This document shows, in pieces, positions 7,793 to 17,059 of a stretch of DNA of 64,000 nucleotides. The stretch is from Paraburkholderia polaris (GTDB lineage: Bacteria; Pseudomonadota; Gammaproteobacteria; Burkholderiales; Burkholderiaceae), in NCBI RefSeq assembly GCF_012927345.1, contig NZ_JABBGJ010000017.1, positions 62,001 to 126,000 of the forward strand, read 5' to 3'. Numbering within the stretch: position 1 is the stretch's first letter; every line of letters starts with the position of its first letter. The position numbers and the translations under genes are program-made. The notes below the pieces were generated by a model, which made no database searches, had not been told where the DNA came from, and worked only from the letters and a program-made list of their open reading frames with translations.

Positions 7793-8746
7793 TTAACGCA
7801 ACGCTTCGATCAGCTTTTCCAGCTTGACGGCGTCTGCCGCAAACGCGCGGATACCTTCAGCGAGCTTTTCGGTCGCCATGGCTTCGTCGTTGACGAGGAA
7901 ACGGAACGACGATTCGTCGACCGGCACGCGTTCGATATCTGCGCCGTTGCCCATTTCAGGCGACAGCTTGCGCTCGACCTTCTCGGTGCTCTCCTGCAGC
8001 TTTTGCAGCAGATCCGGGCTAATGGTCAGCAGATCACAGCCGGCCAGTTCCAGAATCTGGCCCGGGGTGCGGAAGCTCGCGCCCATCACCTCGGTCTTGT
8101 AGCCGAACTTCTTGTAGTACGCATAAATGCGGCGCACCGATTTGACGCCAGGATCGTTGGCGCCGCCGTCTTTCGCTTCGTCCCACGCGCTGCCGGCGTT
8201 CTTCTTGTACCAGTCGTAGATGCGGCCGACGAACGGCGAGATCAGTTGCGCGCCCGCTTCGGCACAGGCGGCAGCCTGCGCAAGCGAGAACAGCAGCGTC
8301 ATGTTGCAGTGGATGCCTTCCTTCTGCAGCACTTCGGCCGCGCGGACGCCTTCCCACGTGGAGGCCAGCTTGATCAGCACGCGTTCGCGGCCGATGCCGT
8401 GATCTTTGTACAGGGCGATCAGCTCACGGCCCTTGGCGATCGACGCTTCGGTGTCGAACGACAGGCGTGCATCCACTTCGGTCGACACACGACCCGGGAT
8501 GATCTTGAGAATTTCGGTGCCGAAGGCGATCAGCAACTGGTCGATGATCGCGGCGACCGGCTTCGACGCGTGCGCTTTCACGGTCTTTTCGAGCAGCGGC
8601 TTGTAGTCGTCTTTCTGGACGGCCTTCAGAATCAGCGACGGATTGGTGGTCGCGTCCTGCGGCTTGTACTGGGCAAGCTGCTGGAAGTCGCCGGTATCGG
8701 CCACGACAGTGGTGTATTGCTTGAGTTGATCGAGTGCGGTTGTCAT
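7793..8746 (-). CDS. tal: Transaldolase
   Basis: Transaldolase moves a dihydroxyacetone unit between sedoheptulose 7-phosphate and glyceraldehyde 3-phosphate in the non-oxidative pentose phosphate pathway. The 317-residue protein (start ATG 8746, MTTALDQLKQYT) has the class-I features: VADTGD with the catalytic Asp, DATTNPSL, the Schiff-base Lys126 in RVLIKLASTWEG, and LISPFVGRIYDWY. The longer open frame to 8815 adds 23 unconserved residues and is rejected. It is a single-gene unit ending at the 7721-7757 hairpin. Confidence 0.95.
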   Translation of the reverse strand: MTTALDQLKQYTTVVADTGDFQQLAQYKPQDATTNPSLILKAVQKDDYKPLLEKTVKAHASKPVAAIIDQLLIAFGTEILKIIPGRVSTEVDARLSFDTEASIAKGRELIALYKDHGIGRERVLIKLASTWEGVRAAEVLQKEGIHCNMTLLFSLAQAAACAEAGAQLISPFVGRIYDWYKKNAGSAWDEAKDGGANDPGVKSVRRIYAYYKKFGYKTEVMGASFRTPGQILELAGCDLLTISPDLLQKLQESTEKVERKLSPEMGNGADIERVPVDESSFRFLVNDEAMATEKLAEGIRAFAADAVKLEKLIEALR

Positions 8747-9109
8747 GTTCGAGCCTTCATGGCGCGTGCGCCGTGGTTCAGGAGAAATGAGGTCGCCACC
8801 GGACGGAAAAGACAAAACAGTTCCGGCGGCCGCGGGTCACGCTGCAGCGTTCGTCCGCCATGTTGCCGGGAAATTTTGACGGAAAGCGCTGCCGGATGCT
8901 TCTATTCTATGGCGGATCGCCTGATGCAGTATTGACACTTGCCCGCGGTGATCCGTTCACACGGATTTTGGGTGACGGCTTTCGGTGCCGGTTTCAGGCA
9001 ACGGCCTCTGGCATCGACTTCTGGCACCGACGTCCATTGACTCCCGGCGTCGACTTCTGACACCGATTCGCCGTCGACAATGTGCCGCCCGCCAATTTCG
9101 GCCGACGAT
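8747..9109. other. Intergenic region between tal and the benE-like gene
   Basis: No gene is supported in these 363 bases. They should contain the transaldolase promoter. A TAGAAT-like -10 on the minus strand at about 8904-8909 is possible but lacks a convincing -35. At 9015-9067 a 17-base motif (cgacttctggcaccgac and a close variant) occurs twice as a direct repeat. Confidence 0.5.
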
Positions 9110-10330
9110 TCAGCCGCGCCGGGCGTTCAGCACCAGTTGCGTCAGCACGCCCGCCACCAGCCCCCAGAACGCCGAGCCGATCGACAGCAGCGTGAGGCCC
9201 GAGGCCGTCACCATGAACGTCACCAGCGCCGCCTCGCGCTGCTTCAGGTCCTGCATCGCGTTGGCGAGGCCGCTCATGATCGAGCCGAACAGCGCCAGCG
9301 CTGCGACGGAAACCACCAGCGCCTTCGGCAAGGCGGCGAACAGCGCGGCGATGGTTGCACCGAAAATCCCGGCGATCAGATAGAAAATACCGCACCAGAC
9401 CGCTGCGGTGTAACGTTTGTCGCGATTTTCGTGCGCTTCGGGGCCGGTACAGATCGCCGCCGTAATAGCCGCAAGATTGATGCCGTGCGAGCCGAACGGC
9501 GCGAGCAGCAGCGAGGCGATGCCCGTTGTCGAAATCAGCGGCGCGGAAGGCGTGGTGTAGCCGTCCGCGCGCAGCACGGCGATCCCCGGCACGTTCTGCG
9601 ACGCCATCGCAACGACAAACAGCGGAATGCCGATGCTAATGCTCGCCGCGACCGAAAACACCGGCATCGTGAACACCGGATGCGCGAGCGCGACGTGAAA
9701 GCGACTGAAGTCGAGCAGCCCGAGCGCACCGGCGGCGGCCGTGCCGACGATCAGCGTCGTCACAATCGCATAGCGCGGCGCGAGGCGTTTGACGATCAGA
9801 TAGGTGAAGAACATCGTCAGCACGAGCGCGGTCTGGAACTGCGCCGCGCGGAAAATCTCGATGCCGATCTCGAACAGAATGCCCGCCAGCAATGCCGAGG
9901 CGATGCCTGCCGGGATTTTCTTCATCAGCGTATCGAACCAGCCGGTCAGGCCGACCACCGTCAGCAACACCGCGCAGACGATGAACGCGCCGATCGCCTC
10001 AGGGTAGGCCACATGCGGCAGCGACGACACCAGCAGCGCCGCGCCGGGCGTCGACCATGCAATCACGATCGGCGCGCGAAAGCGCAGCGAGAGGCCGATG
10101 GTGCAGACGGCCATGCCGATCGACAGCGCCCAGATCCACGACGAAATCTGCGCATCGGTGAGATGTGCGGCCTGGCCTGCCTGGAACATCAGCACAAGCG
10201 AGCTGGTATAGCCCGTCATCATCGCGACGAAGCCGGCGACGAGGGCGGACAACGACGTATCGGCAAACGGTCTGAGCCGCCCGGGGTGTGCGTTGACAGG
10301 GGACAAATCGGGCGATGAAGACGGATTCAT
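9110..10330 (-). CDS. benE: BenE-family benzoate/H+ symporter
   Basis: The 406-residue protein is an inner-membrane transporter with about 11-12 hydrophobic segments and belongs to the BenE/YdcO family. Supporting segments are FVAMMTGYTSSLVLMFQAGQAAHLT, in which the transporter core begins, PIVIAWSTPGAALL, SQNVPGIAVLRADGY and the HGINLAAITAAICTGPEAH loop. Family members import benzoate or a related aromatic acid with protons. No aromatic catabolic genes are nearby, so the substrate is inferred. It follows the VWA gene by 40 bases in the same direction and may be cotranscribed with it. Confidence 0.82.
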   Translation of the reverse strand: MNPSSSPDLSPVNAHPGRLRPFADTSLSALVAGFVAMMTGYTSSLVLMFQAGQAAHLTDAQISSWIWALSIGMAVCTIGLSLRFRAPIVIAWSTPGAALLVSSLPHVAYPEAIGAFIVCAVLLTVVGLTGWFDTLMKKIPAGIASALLAGILFEIGIEIFRAAQFQTALVLTMFFTYLIVKRLAPRYAIVTTLIVGTAAAGALGLLDFSRFHVALAHPVFTMPVFSVAASISIGIPLFVVAMASQNVPGIAVLRADGYTTPSAPLISTTGIASLLLAPFGSHGINLAAITAAICTGPEAHENRDKRYTAAVWCGIFYLIAGIFGATIAALFAALPKALVVSVAALALFGSIMSGLANAMQDLKQREAALVTFMVTASGLTLLSIGSAFWGLVAGVLTQLVLNARRG

Positions 10331-10370
10331 GCTGAAGCTTTCTTATAGTTGGAGTGAAAACGTGACCGGA

Positions 10371-11546
10371 TTATTTGCTCAACATGCGCATCGCCGTTTC
10401 GAGTCCGGCGAGGGTGAGCGGATACATGCGGTGACCGAGCACTTCCCGGATCGCGCTGACCGACTGCCGGTACGCCCACAAACCTTCCGGCTCCGGATTG
10501 AGCCACGCGTAATGCGGGAAATGATCGGCGAGGCGGCGCAGCCACACGGCGCCGGCTTCGGCGTTGTTGTATTCGACCGAGCCGCCCGGTTGCAGCACTT
10601 CGTACGGGCTCATGGTCGCGTCGCCGACGAAGATCAGTTTGTAGTCGGGTGTGAACTTGTGCAGCAGGTCCCACGTCGGCATGCGCTCGGCATGACGACG
10701 GCGATTGTTCTTCCACAGGAAGTCGTACACACAGTTGTGGAAGTAATAAAACTCGAGATGCTTGAATTCGGCCTTGGCGGCGGAAAAGAGCTCTTCGGTG
10801 CGCTTGATGTGATCGTCCATCGAGCCGCCCACGTCGAGCAGCATCAGCACTTTCACCTTGTTGTGCCGCTCTGGCACCATCTTCAGGTCGAGCCAGCCGG
10901 CGTTTGCCGCGGTGCTGCGGATCGTGTCGGGCAGATCGAGCTCTTCGGCCGCGCCTTCGCGGGCGAAACGGCGCAGGCGGCGCAGCGCAACCTTGATGTT
11001 GCGCGTGCCGATTTCGACCTGGTCGTCGTAGTCGCGATAGGCGCGCGCTTCCCACACCTTCACCGCCGTGCGATTGCCCGCCGCGTCGCCGCCGATGCGC
11101 ACGCCCTCAGGGTTATAGCCACCGTTGCCGAACGGCGAGGTGCCGCCCGTGCCGATCCATTTGTTGCCGCCTTCGTGGCGCTCTTTCTGTTCGTCGAACA
11201 GTTCTTTCAGGCGCTCCATCAGCTTGTCGAGGCCGCCCATCGCTTCGATCTGCGCCTTTTCTTCGGGCGACAGATCGCGTTGCAGCTTCTTCTTCAGCCA
11301 GTCGAGCGGGACGTCGAAAGCGAGCTCCGAGGCTTGCGCGACGCCGTTGAAATACGCGCCGAACGCCTGGTCGAACTTGTCGAAATACTGCTCGTCCTTG
11401 ACCAGCGTGATGCGCGCGAGATAGTAGAACTCGTCGAGCGACGGCGCGATCACATTGGCTTTCAGCGCCTCGAGCAGCGTCAGGTATTCCTTCACCGACA
11501 CCGGCAGTTTGGCGGCGCGCAGCGAGTAGAAGAAGTCGATCAGCAT
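10371..11546 (-). CDS. VWA-domain protein, CoxE-like
   Basis: This 391-residue cytoplasmic protein has an N-terminal helical region (KLPVSVKEYLTLLEAL) and a C-terminal von Willebrand A domain from about residue 230 on. The metal site motif reads DVGGSMD, where Gly replaces the first Ser of the usual DxSxS. The neighbour is a MoxR-type ATPase, and MoxR/VWA pairs act as chaperone-like systems that mature or insert cofactors into enzymes, for example CoxD/CoxE in CO dehydrogenase. No oxidase or dehydrogenase target is encoded next to the pair. Start ATG 11546 follows a gagga ribosome site. Confidence 0.82.
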   Translation of the reverse strand: MLIDFFYSLRAAKLPVSVKEYLTLLEALKANVIAPSLDEFYYLARITLVKDEQYFDKFDQAFGAYFNGVAQASELAFDVPLDWLKKKLQRDLSPEEKAQIEAMGGLDKLMERLKELFDEQKERHEGGNKWIGTGGTSPFGNGGYNPEGVRIGGDAAGNRTAVKVWEARAYRDYDDQVEIGTRNIKVALRRLRRFAREGAAEELDLPDTIRSTAANAGWLDLKMVPERHNKVKVLMLLDVGGSMDDHIKRTEELFSAAKAEFKHLEFYYFHNCVYDFLWKNNRRRHAERMPTWDLLHKFTPDYKLIFVGDATMSPYEVLQPGGSVEYNNAEAGAVWLRRLADHFPHYAWLNPEPEGLWAYRQSVSAIREVLGHRMYPLTLAGLETAMRMLSK

Positions 11547-11714
11547 GCTGTGTCCTCGGCGGCGTCTGGCGTGCGGGGGAGTGCGGTCCGCAGTGCGATC
11601 CTCAGTGAGGTGTGCGGTGCGGTCATCCGTAAGCGCGTCAGAGGGCGCACCGCTGCGCCGCTCGGCGTGCTCCTCGCTATGCTCATCGACGGCGCGTTCA
11701 CGGTACGAATGGTC

Positions 11715-12557
<843 letters not shown>

Positions 12558-12984
12558 GGCGAGATGCTCTTTTTTGGGAAAAAACCCAGTATAAGTCAGA
12601 AGGCCTGTTGCGCTGAAACGGGCTCGCGTATGGTTTCACCCGCAGTGTCGGACGCCGAAGCGGGCGCCCATGCGGCGCTCGCGAGCGGCCCGTACTCGCC
12701 CGGCGTGCCCGGTGGGCGGGCGCGCCGGGCGTTGTGGGCAAGACCGGCCGGATCGCGGTGGTTGGCACAAAGCCATGCGGAACAGGCGCGGCGGAGCAAA
12801 AATGGCGCTAGCTGTGGTTTTGCGGCGGCCGGATGCGCCGCTGGCCCCGCGCGGTGGACGTTCGGCGCGGCGTCGCGGTACAATTAGCCCGATTTTTTTG
12901 GCCTGCGTGGCTACCCTATAAGAATAACGGCGCGGGCCGTTGCCTTTTCGGGCGCCCGTTTCCCCTCAAGCCAGGTTACATGCT
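12558..12984. other. Divergent intergenic region between moxR and the cytochrome genes
   Basis: No gene is supported in these 427 bases. They hold the start region of the moxR unit on the minus strand (candidate -10 TATACT at 12588-12593) and of the cytochrome unit on the plus strand. A TACAAT at 12879-12884 is a candidate -10 for the cytochromes, with only a weak TGGACG 19 bp upstream as -35. Confidence 0.45.
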
Positions 12985-13353
12985 ATGAATAAATTCGTCG
13001 GCAAACACGTCGTGATCGCAGCGCTGTCGGTGCTCGCGGGCTATGCGGCCAGTGCGCAGGCAGCGGATGTCGTCGGCAACGCGAAGGCGGGCCAAGGCAA
13101 GGTCGCGATGTGTATTGGCTGCCACGGCATCCCTGAATACCGCACGGCTTACCCTGAGGTCTACCGCGTGCCCATGCTTGGCGGCCAGAATCAGGCGTAC
13201 CTCGAAAACGCGTTGCACGCCTACAAGAAGGGCGACCGCCATTTCGAAACGATGCGCGCGATCACCACGTCGCTGTCGGATCAGGACATCGCCGACATCG
13301 CTGCCTACTACGCAGCGCAAAATTCCTCTTCGAAGAGCAATCCCGACAAGTGA
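12985..13353 (+). CDS. Periplasmic c-type cytochrome (class I)
   Basis: The 122-residue precursor has a Sec signal peptide (MNKFVGKHVVIAALSVLAGY..) with cleavage predicted after AQA, then one haem site CIGCH. A candidate Met ligand is in VPMLGGQ or ETMRAI. It is the size of small soluble electron carriers of the c553/c4-half type. The ATG at 12985 is chosen over upstream 12940 because the signal peptide begins there. A second monohaem cytochrome follows 59 bases later, so the two may act together as a split version of dihaem c4. The electron partners are unknown. Confidence 0.85.
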   Translation: MNKFVGKHVVIAALSVLAGYAASAQAADVVGNAKAGQGKVAMCIGCHGIPEYRTAYPEVYRVPMLGGQNQAYLENALHAYKKGDRHFETMRAITTSLSDQDIADIAAYYAAQNSSSKSNPDK

Positions 13354-13412
13354 TCGGCTGCGGTCATCCAACCGGTCACTCAGCTATTTATATTCGCGGG
13401 ATAGGAGAATTC

Positions 13413-13796
13413 ATGAATAAGCCCCAACAGGCACTTCATACGGTGTTCAAGGCTGCATGCGCGTCGGTGGCAGTCATCGGTCTGGTTGCAGCGAATGTGG
13501 CGCACGCCGCTGACGCCGGCAACGGCAAGGTGCTGGCCAGCAACCACAACTGCGCGGCTTGCCATGGCGTCAACCTGAACAATCCTGTGAGCCCGGAATA
13601 TCCGAAGCTCGCCGGTCAGCATGCCGACTACGTCTACTGGGCGCTGCGCCAGTACCAGATGGGCAACGGCAACCCGCACCTCGGTCGCAACAACGCGATC
13701 ATGCAGGCGCAGGTGCAAAGCCTGTCGCCAAGCGACATGAAAGACATCGCGGCCTACATCGAATCGTTGGACGGCGCTCTGGTGCAGAAGAAGTAA
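13413..13796 (+). CDS. Periplasmic c-type cytochrome (class I), second copy
   Basis: This 127-residue precursor has a signal peptide cleaved after VAHA and a single haem-binding motif CAACH. The order YPKLAGQHADYVYWALRQYQMG and LSPSDMKDIAAYIESL is typical of c4/c553-like domains, the conserved Met following in AIMQAQVQ. A clear ribosome site (aggaga) precedes ATG 13413. It is in one unit with the previous cytochrome and ends at a strong terminator. The pair probably carries electrons between a bc1-type complex and a terminal oxidase or another periplasmic enzyme; that is inferred from the family. Confidence 0.87.
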   Translation: MNKPQQALHTVFKAACASVAVIGLVAANVAHAADAGNGKVLASNHNCAACHGVNLNNPVSPEYPKLAGQHADYVYWALRQYQMGNGNPHLGRNNAIMQAQVQSLSPSDMKDIAAYIESLDGALVQKK

Positions 13797-13835
13797 TCGC
13801 GTCCCGCCGTTTTTGCGCTGCTTTCAGATTGAACG

Positions 13836-13857
13836 ACACCCCGCTTCGGCGGGGTGT
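13836..13857 (+). terminator. Rho-independent terminator of the cytochrome unit
   Basis: A 9-bp GC-rich stem (13836-13844 with 13849-13857) with a TTCG tetraloop is followed by a T-rich stretch. It lies 40 bases after the second cytochrome stop. Confidence 0.88.
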
Positions 13858-13911
13858 TGTGCTTTTGAGGCTGGGGTTTGGTGCCGGGAGCGGGGTCGGG
13901 CAGCATGCTAA

Positions 13912-13944
13912 CCGCTGAGCCCGCTGAGCCCGCTGAGCCCGCTG
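13912..13944 (+). repeat. 9-bp tandem repeat
   Basis: About 3.7 units of the nonamer CCCGCTGAG lie in tandem immediately downstream of the DUF1841 gene end, between it and the cytochrome terminator. Confidence 0.8.
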
Positions 13945-13951
13945 GGTCGCT

Positions 13952-14386
13952 TCAGTCCCGCGTGGCGCGTTGCTCGATACGCTGCAAGTAAGCGTCCGTG
14001 TCCGGCGGGGTGCCGGTGCGCTGGGCTTCCCAGATGGTTTCGCCGAGGCAGTCCATGATCGCGTGCTGCGCCTCGTGGGTCGAGCCGAGGCGGGCGGCGA
14101 GCCGTTCGTGCGCCGCGCGGATGCCCGGTGGCTGGTCGATCGACAACTGTTCGGTGATCGCCAGATGCATCGACAGATGCAGGAACGGGTTGGTCTGGCC
14201 GCGTTCGGGCGAGTAGTCCTGCGCCTGGGCGGCTTCCGTGCTGGTTAAGTCGGCGTGATATTCCGGATGCTCGACGATCCAGTCGGCAGCGATCGCTTCG
14301 AGCGGCGTCAGAATCTCGCCTTGACGCTGTTTGCGCCAGGTGTCGGTGAAAAATTGGCGGACTTCGTCGCGGCTGGGATTGAACAT
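13952..14386 (-). CDS. DUF1841-family protein
   Basis: The 144-residue protein, starting MFNPSRDEVRQFFTDTW at ATG 14386, matches the DUF1841 family known from beta- and gamma-proteobacteria. Conserved stretches are LTPLEAIAADWI, HPEYH, NPFLHLSMHLAI and HAIMDCLGETIWEAQR. It is soluble and mostly helical. No function is known. The open frame continues upstream to 14674 but the extra 96 residues are unconserved in character and are excluded. It lies 200 bases beyond nth on the same strand. Confidence 0.8.
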   Translation of the reverse strand: MFNPSRDEVRQFFTDTWRKQRQGEILTPLEAIAADWIVEHPEYHADLTSTEAAQAQDYSPERGQTNPFLHLSMHLAITEQLSIDQPPGIRAAHERLAARLGSTHEAQHAIMDCLGETIWEAQRTGTPPDTDAYLQRIEQRATRD

Positions 14387-14586
14387 CGTGGGAGCGGTGT
14401 GTTGGGGTGAGGCGGATTGGAAGGGGGTGATTTTACGCCGAGGCAGGCCGGCTTGCTGGCGGCGCGTCAGCGGAACGGAGCGCGGCGCAGGCTGCGGGCG
14501 CTTCTTGGTGCGTGCAACGTATGCAACATACAAACACGCCACGGCGATGCGGCGTCCTCTCGTGCGCTCGCCGAATGGCACCGCCC

Positions 14587-15231
14587 TCAAAGATCCGGCG
14601 GCGGCGTCTTGGGCCGGAATTCGCACAGTGGCTCGATCACGCAATGCCAGCATTCCGGCCGGCGCGCTTTGCATACGTAGCGGCCGTGCAGAATCAGCCA
14701 GTGGTGAGCATCCTGCTTGAACTCGGCGGGCGTGAATTTCTCCAGCGCTGCTTCGACCGCGCGCACGTCTTTGCCTGGCGCGAGCCCGGTTCGATTCGCA
14801 ACCCGAAAGATGTGCGTATCGACGGCGATGGTCGGATGACCGAACGCCGTATTCAGGATCACGTTCGCCGTTTTACGGCCGACCCCCGGCAAGCTTTCGA
14901 GCGCTTCACGATCCTCCGGCACTTCGCCGCCGTACTGGTCGAGCAGAATGCGGCAGGTTGCGATCACATTCTTCGCCTTGGTCCGATACAGGCCAATCGT
15001 CTTGATGTAGCCGGCAACCCCTTCTTCACCGAGATCGAACACTTTCTGCGGCGTGTTCGCGACCGGGAACATCTTGCGCATCGCCTTGTTCACCGAGACG
15101 TCGGTGGCCTGCGCCGACAGCAGCACGGCAATCAGCAGTTCGAACGGTGTGGTGTACTCGAGTTCGGTCGTGGGATGCGGGTTGAGACTCTGAAGCGTCT
15201 CGTAGATGGCGCGGCGTTTGTTCGCGTTCAT
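14587..15231 (-). CDS. nth: Endonuclease III
   Basis: This bifunctional DNA glycosylase/AP lyase removes oxidised pyrimidines. The 214-residue product aligns residue-for-residue with the E. coli enzyme at the key sites: helix-hairpin-helix LPGVGRKTAN with catalytic Lys120, Asp138 in VDTH, and the [4Fe-4S] ligands Cys187, 194, 197 and 203 in C-x6-C-x2-C-x5-C spacing. The gene lies 20 bases downstream of rsxB on the same strand, so the two are probably one operon. This echoes enterobacteria, where nth follows the rsx genes. Confidence 0.96.
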   Translation of the reverse strand: MNANKRRAIYETLQSLNPHPTTELEYTTPFELLIAVLLSAQATDVSVNKAMRKMFPVANTPQKVFDLGEEGVAGYIKTIGLYRTKAKNVIATCRILLDQYGGEVPEDREALESLPGVGRKTANVILNTAFGHPTIAVDTHIFRVANRTGLAPGKDVRAVEAALEKFTPAEFKQDAHHWLILHGRYVCKARRPECWHCVIEPLCEFRPKTPPPDL

Positions 15232-15251
15232 GCGCAGCGTAGAGTCAAGGG

Positions 15252-16094
15252 TTAGCGCTTCGTTGGCGGAATATCACTGTTACCCGCGGTGTTGTCCGCG
15301 GCGAGTCCGAGACGGCGGCGGCGTGCTTCGGCGGCATCGATCTGCGCCTGCACGTCGGCGCTGACGCGCTCCGTATTTTGCGGGCCCTGGCCCTTGGCGG
15401 CCAACTCTTCCTTCTTCTGACGCGCACGCTCGAGCGCGGCCTGGATGATCGCGCGTTTTTTCGCTTCAGCGGAGTCCGTTGCGGGCACAGTGGGTGTTGC
15501 CGAGGCACCGGTTTCCCTTGCTTGAGCGGGCGTGCTGCTGGCCGCTCGCCGCGCTGCAGCACGCGCTTCGGCCGCTTCGCGTTCGCGAGCGAGGCGGGCT
15601 TCACGCCGGTTGTGACGTTCGCGAGCGGCGTCGGCCTGGTCCTCGCTCCATGCGTCCCATCCGGTTGCCTCGCCCGTGACAGACGGCATTGCGATGCAAT
15701 CGACCGGGCAGGGCGGCACGCATAGGTCGCAACCGGTACAGAGCTCGGCAATCACCGTATGCATCTGTTTCGGTGCGCCAACTATTGCATCGACCGGACA
15801 GGCCTGCATGCACAGCGTGCAGCCGATGCAAACTTGTTCGTCGATAACCGCCAACGGACGGGGCCGTTCGACACCGTTGGCGGAATTGAGCGGAATCACC
15901 GGTTTGCCGAGCAGTGCGGCGAGGCGGGCGATGCCTTCGGCGCCGCCCGGCGGACACTGGTTGTAGTTGGCTTCGCCATTGGCGACGGCTTCGGCATACG
16001 GACGGCACGCCGGATAGCCGCACTTGGTGCATTGCGTTTGGGGCAGCAGATCCTCGATGCGGTCTGCGAGTGTTTTGGAGTCGATCACGGTCAC
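15252..16094 (-). CDS. rsxB: RnfB/RsxB-type iron-sulfur protein
   Basis: The 280-residue protein contains the RnfB cluster domain (C-x2-C-x4-C, CTKCGYPAC at 22-30, with a further Cys in NQCPPGG) and two 4Fe-4S ferredoxin motifs, CIGCTLCMQACP and CTGCDLCVPPCP. A long, charged, Ala/Arg/Glu-rich coiled-coil-like tail of about 110 residues follows. Unlike typical RnfB it has no N-terminal membrane helix, and no other rnf/rsx subunit is nearby. It may donate electrons to another partner, possibly in redox control. The start is a GTG at 16094, as no upstream in-frame ATG was found. It is probably cotranscribed with nth. Confidence 0.82.
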   Translation of the reverse strand: MTVIDSKTLADRIEDLLPQTQCTKCGYPACRPYAEAVANGEANYNQCPPGGAEGIARLAALLGKPVIPLNSANGVERPRPLAVIDEQVCIGCTLCMQACPVDAIVGAPKQMHTVIAELCTGCDLCVPPCPVDCIAMPSVTGEATGWDAWSEDQADAARERHNRREARLAREREAAEARAAARRAASSTPAQARETGASATPTVPATDSAEAKKRAIIQAALERARQKKEELAAKGQGPQNTERVSADVQAQIDAAEARRRRLGLAADNTAGNSDIPPTKR

Positions 16095-16318
16095 AACGTT
16101 GGTGCTTGCCTTGCGGCCGCGTAGCTTGAACTAAATAGCACATTATCGCCGATTTCCCCGATTGCCATCCGCAATCCATGTGCCATAATCGAAGCGCTTT
16201 TTCGAAAGACCGCATAAGGGTGTTCCCCCAACCAGCCCGTTCAGTGCTGTCGGTGCAAGGCCCGAGGAGAGGCCGGCGGCGCGATCCGGATAACGCGGCT
16301 CACGAAGACGATGCCACC

Positions 16319-16951
16319 ATGAATCAGCCGAAAATCAAAAGAGATCCTGAAGGCACGCGGCGCCGCATTCTGCTTGCGGCGGCCGAAGAGTTTGCAAATG
16401 GAGGGCTGTTCGGCGCGCGCGTCGACCAAATCGCCCGCCGCGCGGAGACTAATGAACGCATGCTCTATTACTACTTCGGTAGCAAGGAGCAGCTTTTCAC
16501 TGCTGTACTCGAGCACGCATTCAGCGCGCTCAATGAAGCGGAACGAACGCTCGAATTGAACGGTGTCGCGCCGGTCGAGGCGGTGACGCGTCTTGCGCAT
16601 TTTGTTTGGGATTACTACCGCGATCATCCCGAGTTGCTGCGTCTCGTCAACAACGAGAATCTGCATGAGGCACGTTACATGCAGAAGTCGACGCGCATCC
16701 GCGAAATGATCTCGCCGATCGTCGCCACGCTCGGTGGCATTCTTGAGCGCGGTCAACGCGCGGGGCTGTTTCGCACCAACGTCGATCCGCTGCGCTTTTA
16801 CGTGACGCTGTCCGGCATGGGCTACTACATCGTATCGAACCGCTTCACGCTCGAAGCGACACTCGGTCGCGATTTCAGCAGTGCGAGCGAACGCAGCGAA
16901 GTCATTCAGATGAACACCGAGTTGCTGCTTGCGTATCTGTTGCGGAAGTAA
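16319..16951 (+). CDS. TetR-family transcriptional regulator
   Basis: The 210-residue protein has an N-terminal TetR helix-turn-helix: TRRRILLAAAEEFANGGLFGARVDQIARRA followed by YYYFGSKEQLF (the longer string is at residues about 11-55). The C-terminal ligand domain with VWDYYRDHPELLRLV and LERGQRAGLFR resembles the RutR-like C-terminal family. The inducer and targets are unknown. ATG 16319 is chosen because the HTH core follows it closely; the frame is open further upstream. It is convergent with phaZ and shares a terminator with it. Confidence 0.85.
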   Translation: MNQPKIKRDPEGTRRRILLAAAEEFANGGLFGARVDQIARRAETNERMLYYYFGSKEQLFTAVLEHAFSALNEAERTLELNGVAPVEAVTRLAHFVWDYYRDHPELLRLVNNENLHEARYMQKSTRIREMISPIVATLGGILERGQRAGLFRTNVDPLRFYVTLSGMGYYIVSNRFTLEATLGRDFSSASERSEVIQMNTELLLAYLLRK

Positions 16952-17010
16952 GCTGCAGCGTAGCTGCGCGCAAACGCCATAACACGCGTCATAAGAAGGA
17001 TCAGAAACGA

Positions 17011-17040
17011 CAACGGCCTCTGAAGAAGAGGCCGTTGTTT
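17011..17040. terminator. Shared terminator between tetR-type gene and phaZ
   Basis: A perfect 10-bp stem (17011-17020 with 17028-17037) has a 7-nt loop and is followed by TTT on the plus strand. It separates two convergent genes and may serve both. Confidence 0.78.
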
Positions 17041-17059
17041 ATATCCTTGCGCGCGGTGC

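Noticed and set aside
8003..8935. A 310-residue plus-strand open frame
   Set aside because: It is antisense to transaldolase.
9080..10318. A 412-residue plus-strand open frame
   Set aside because: It is antisense to the BenE-type transporter and is Arg/His-rich with no domain.
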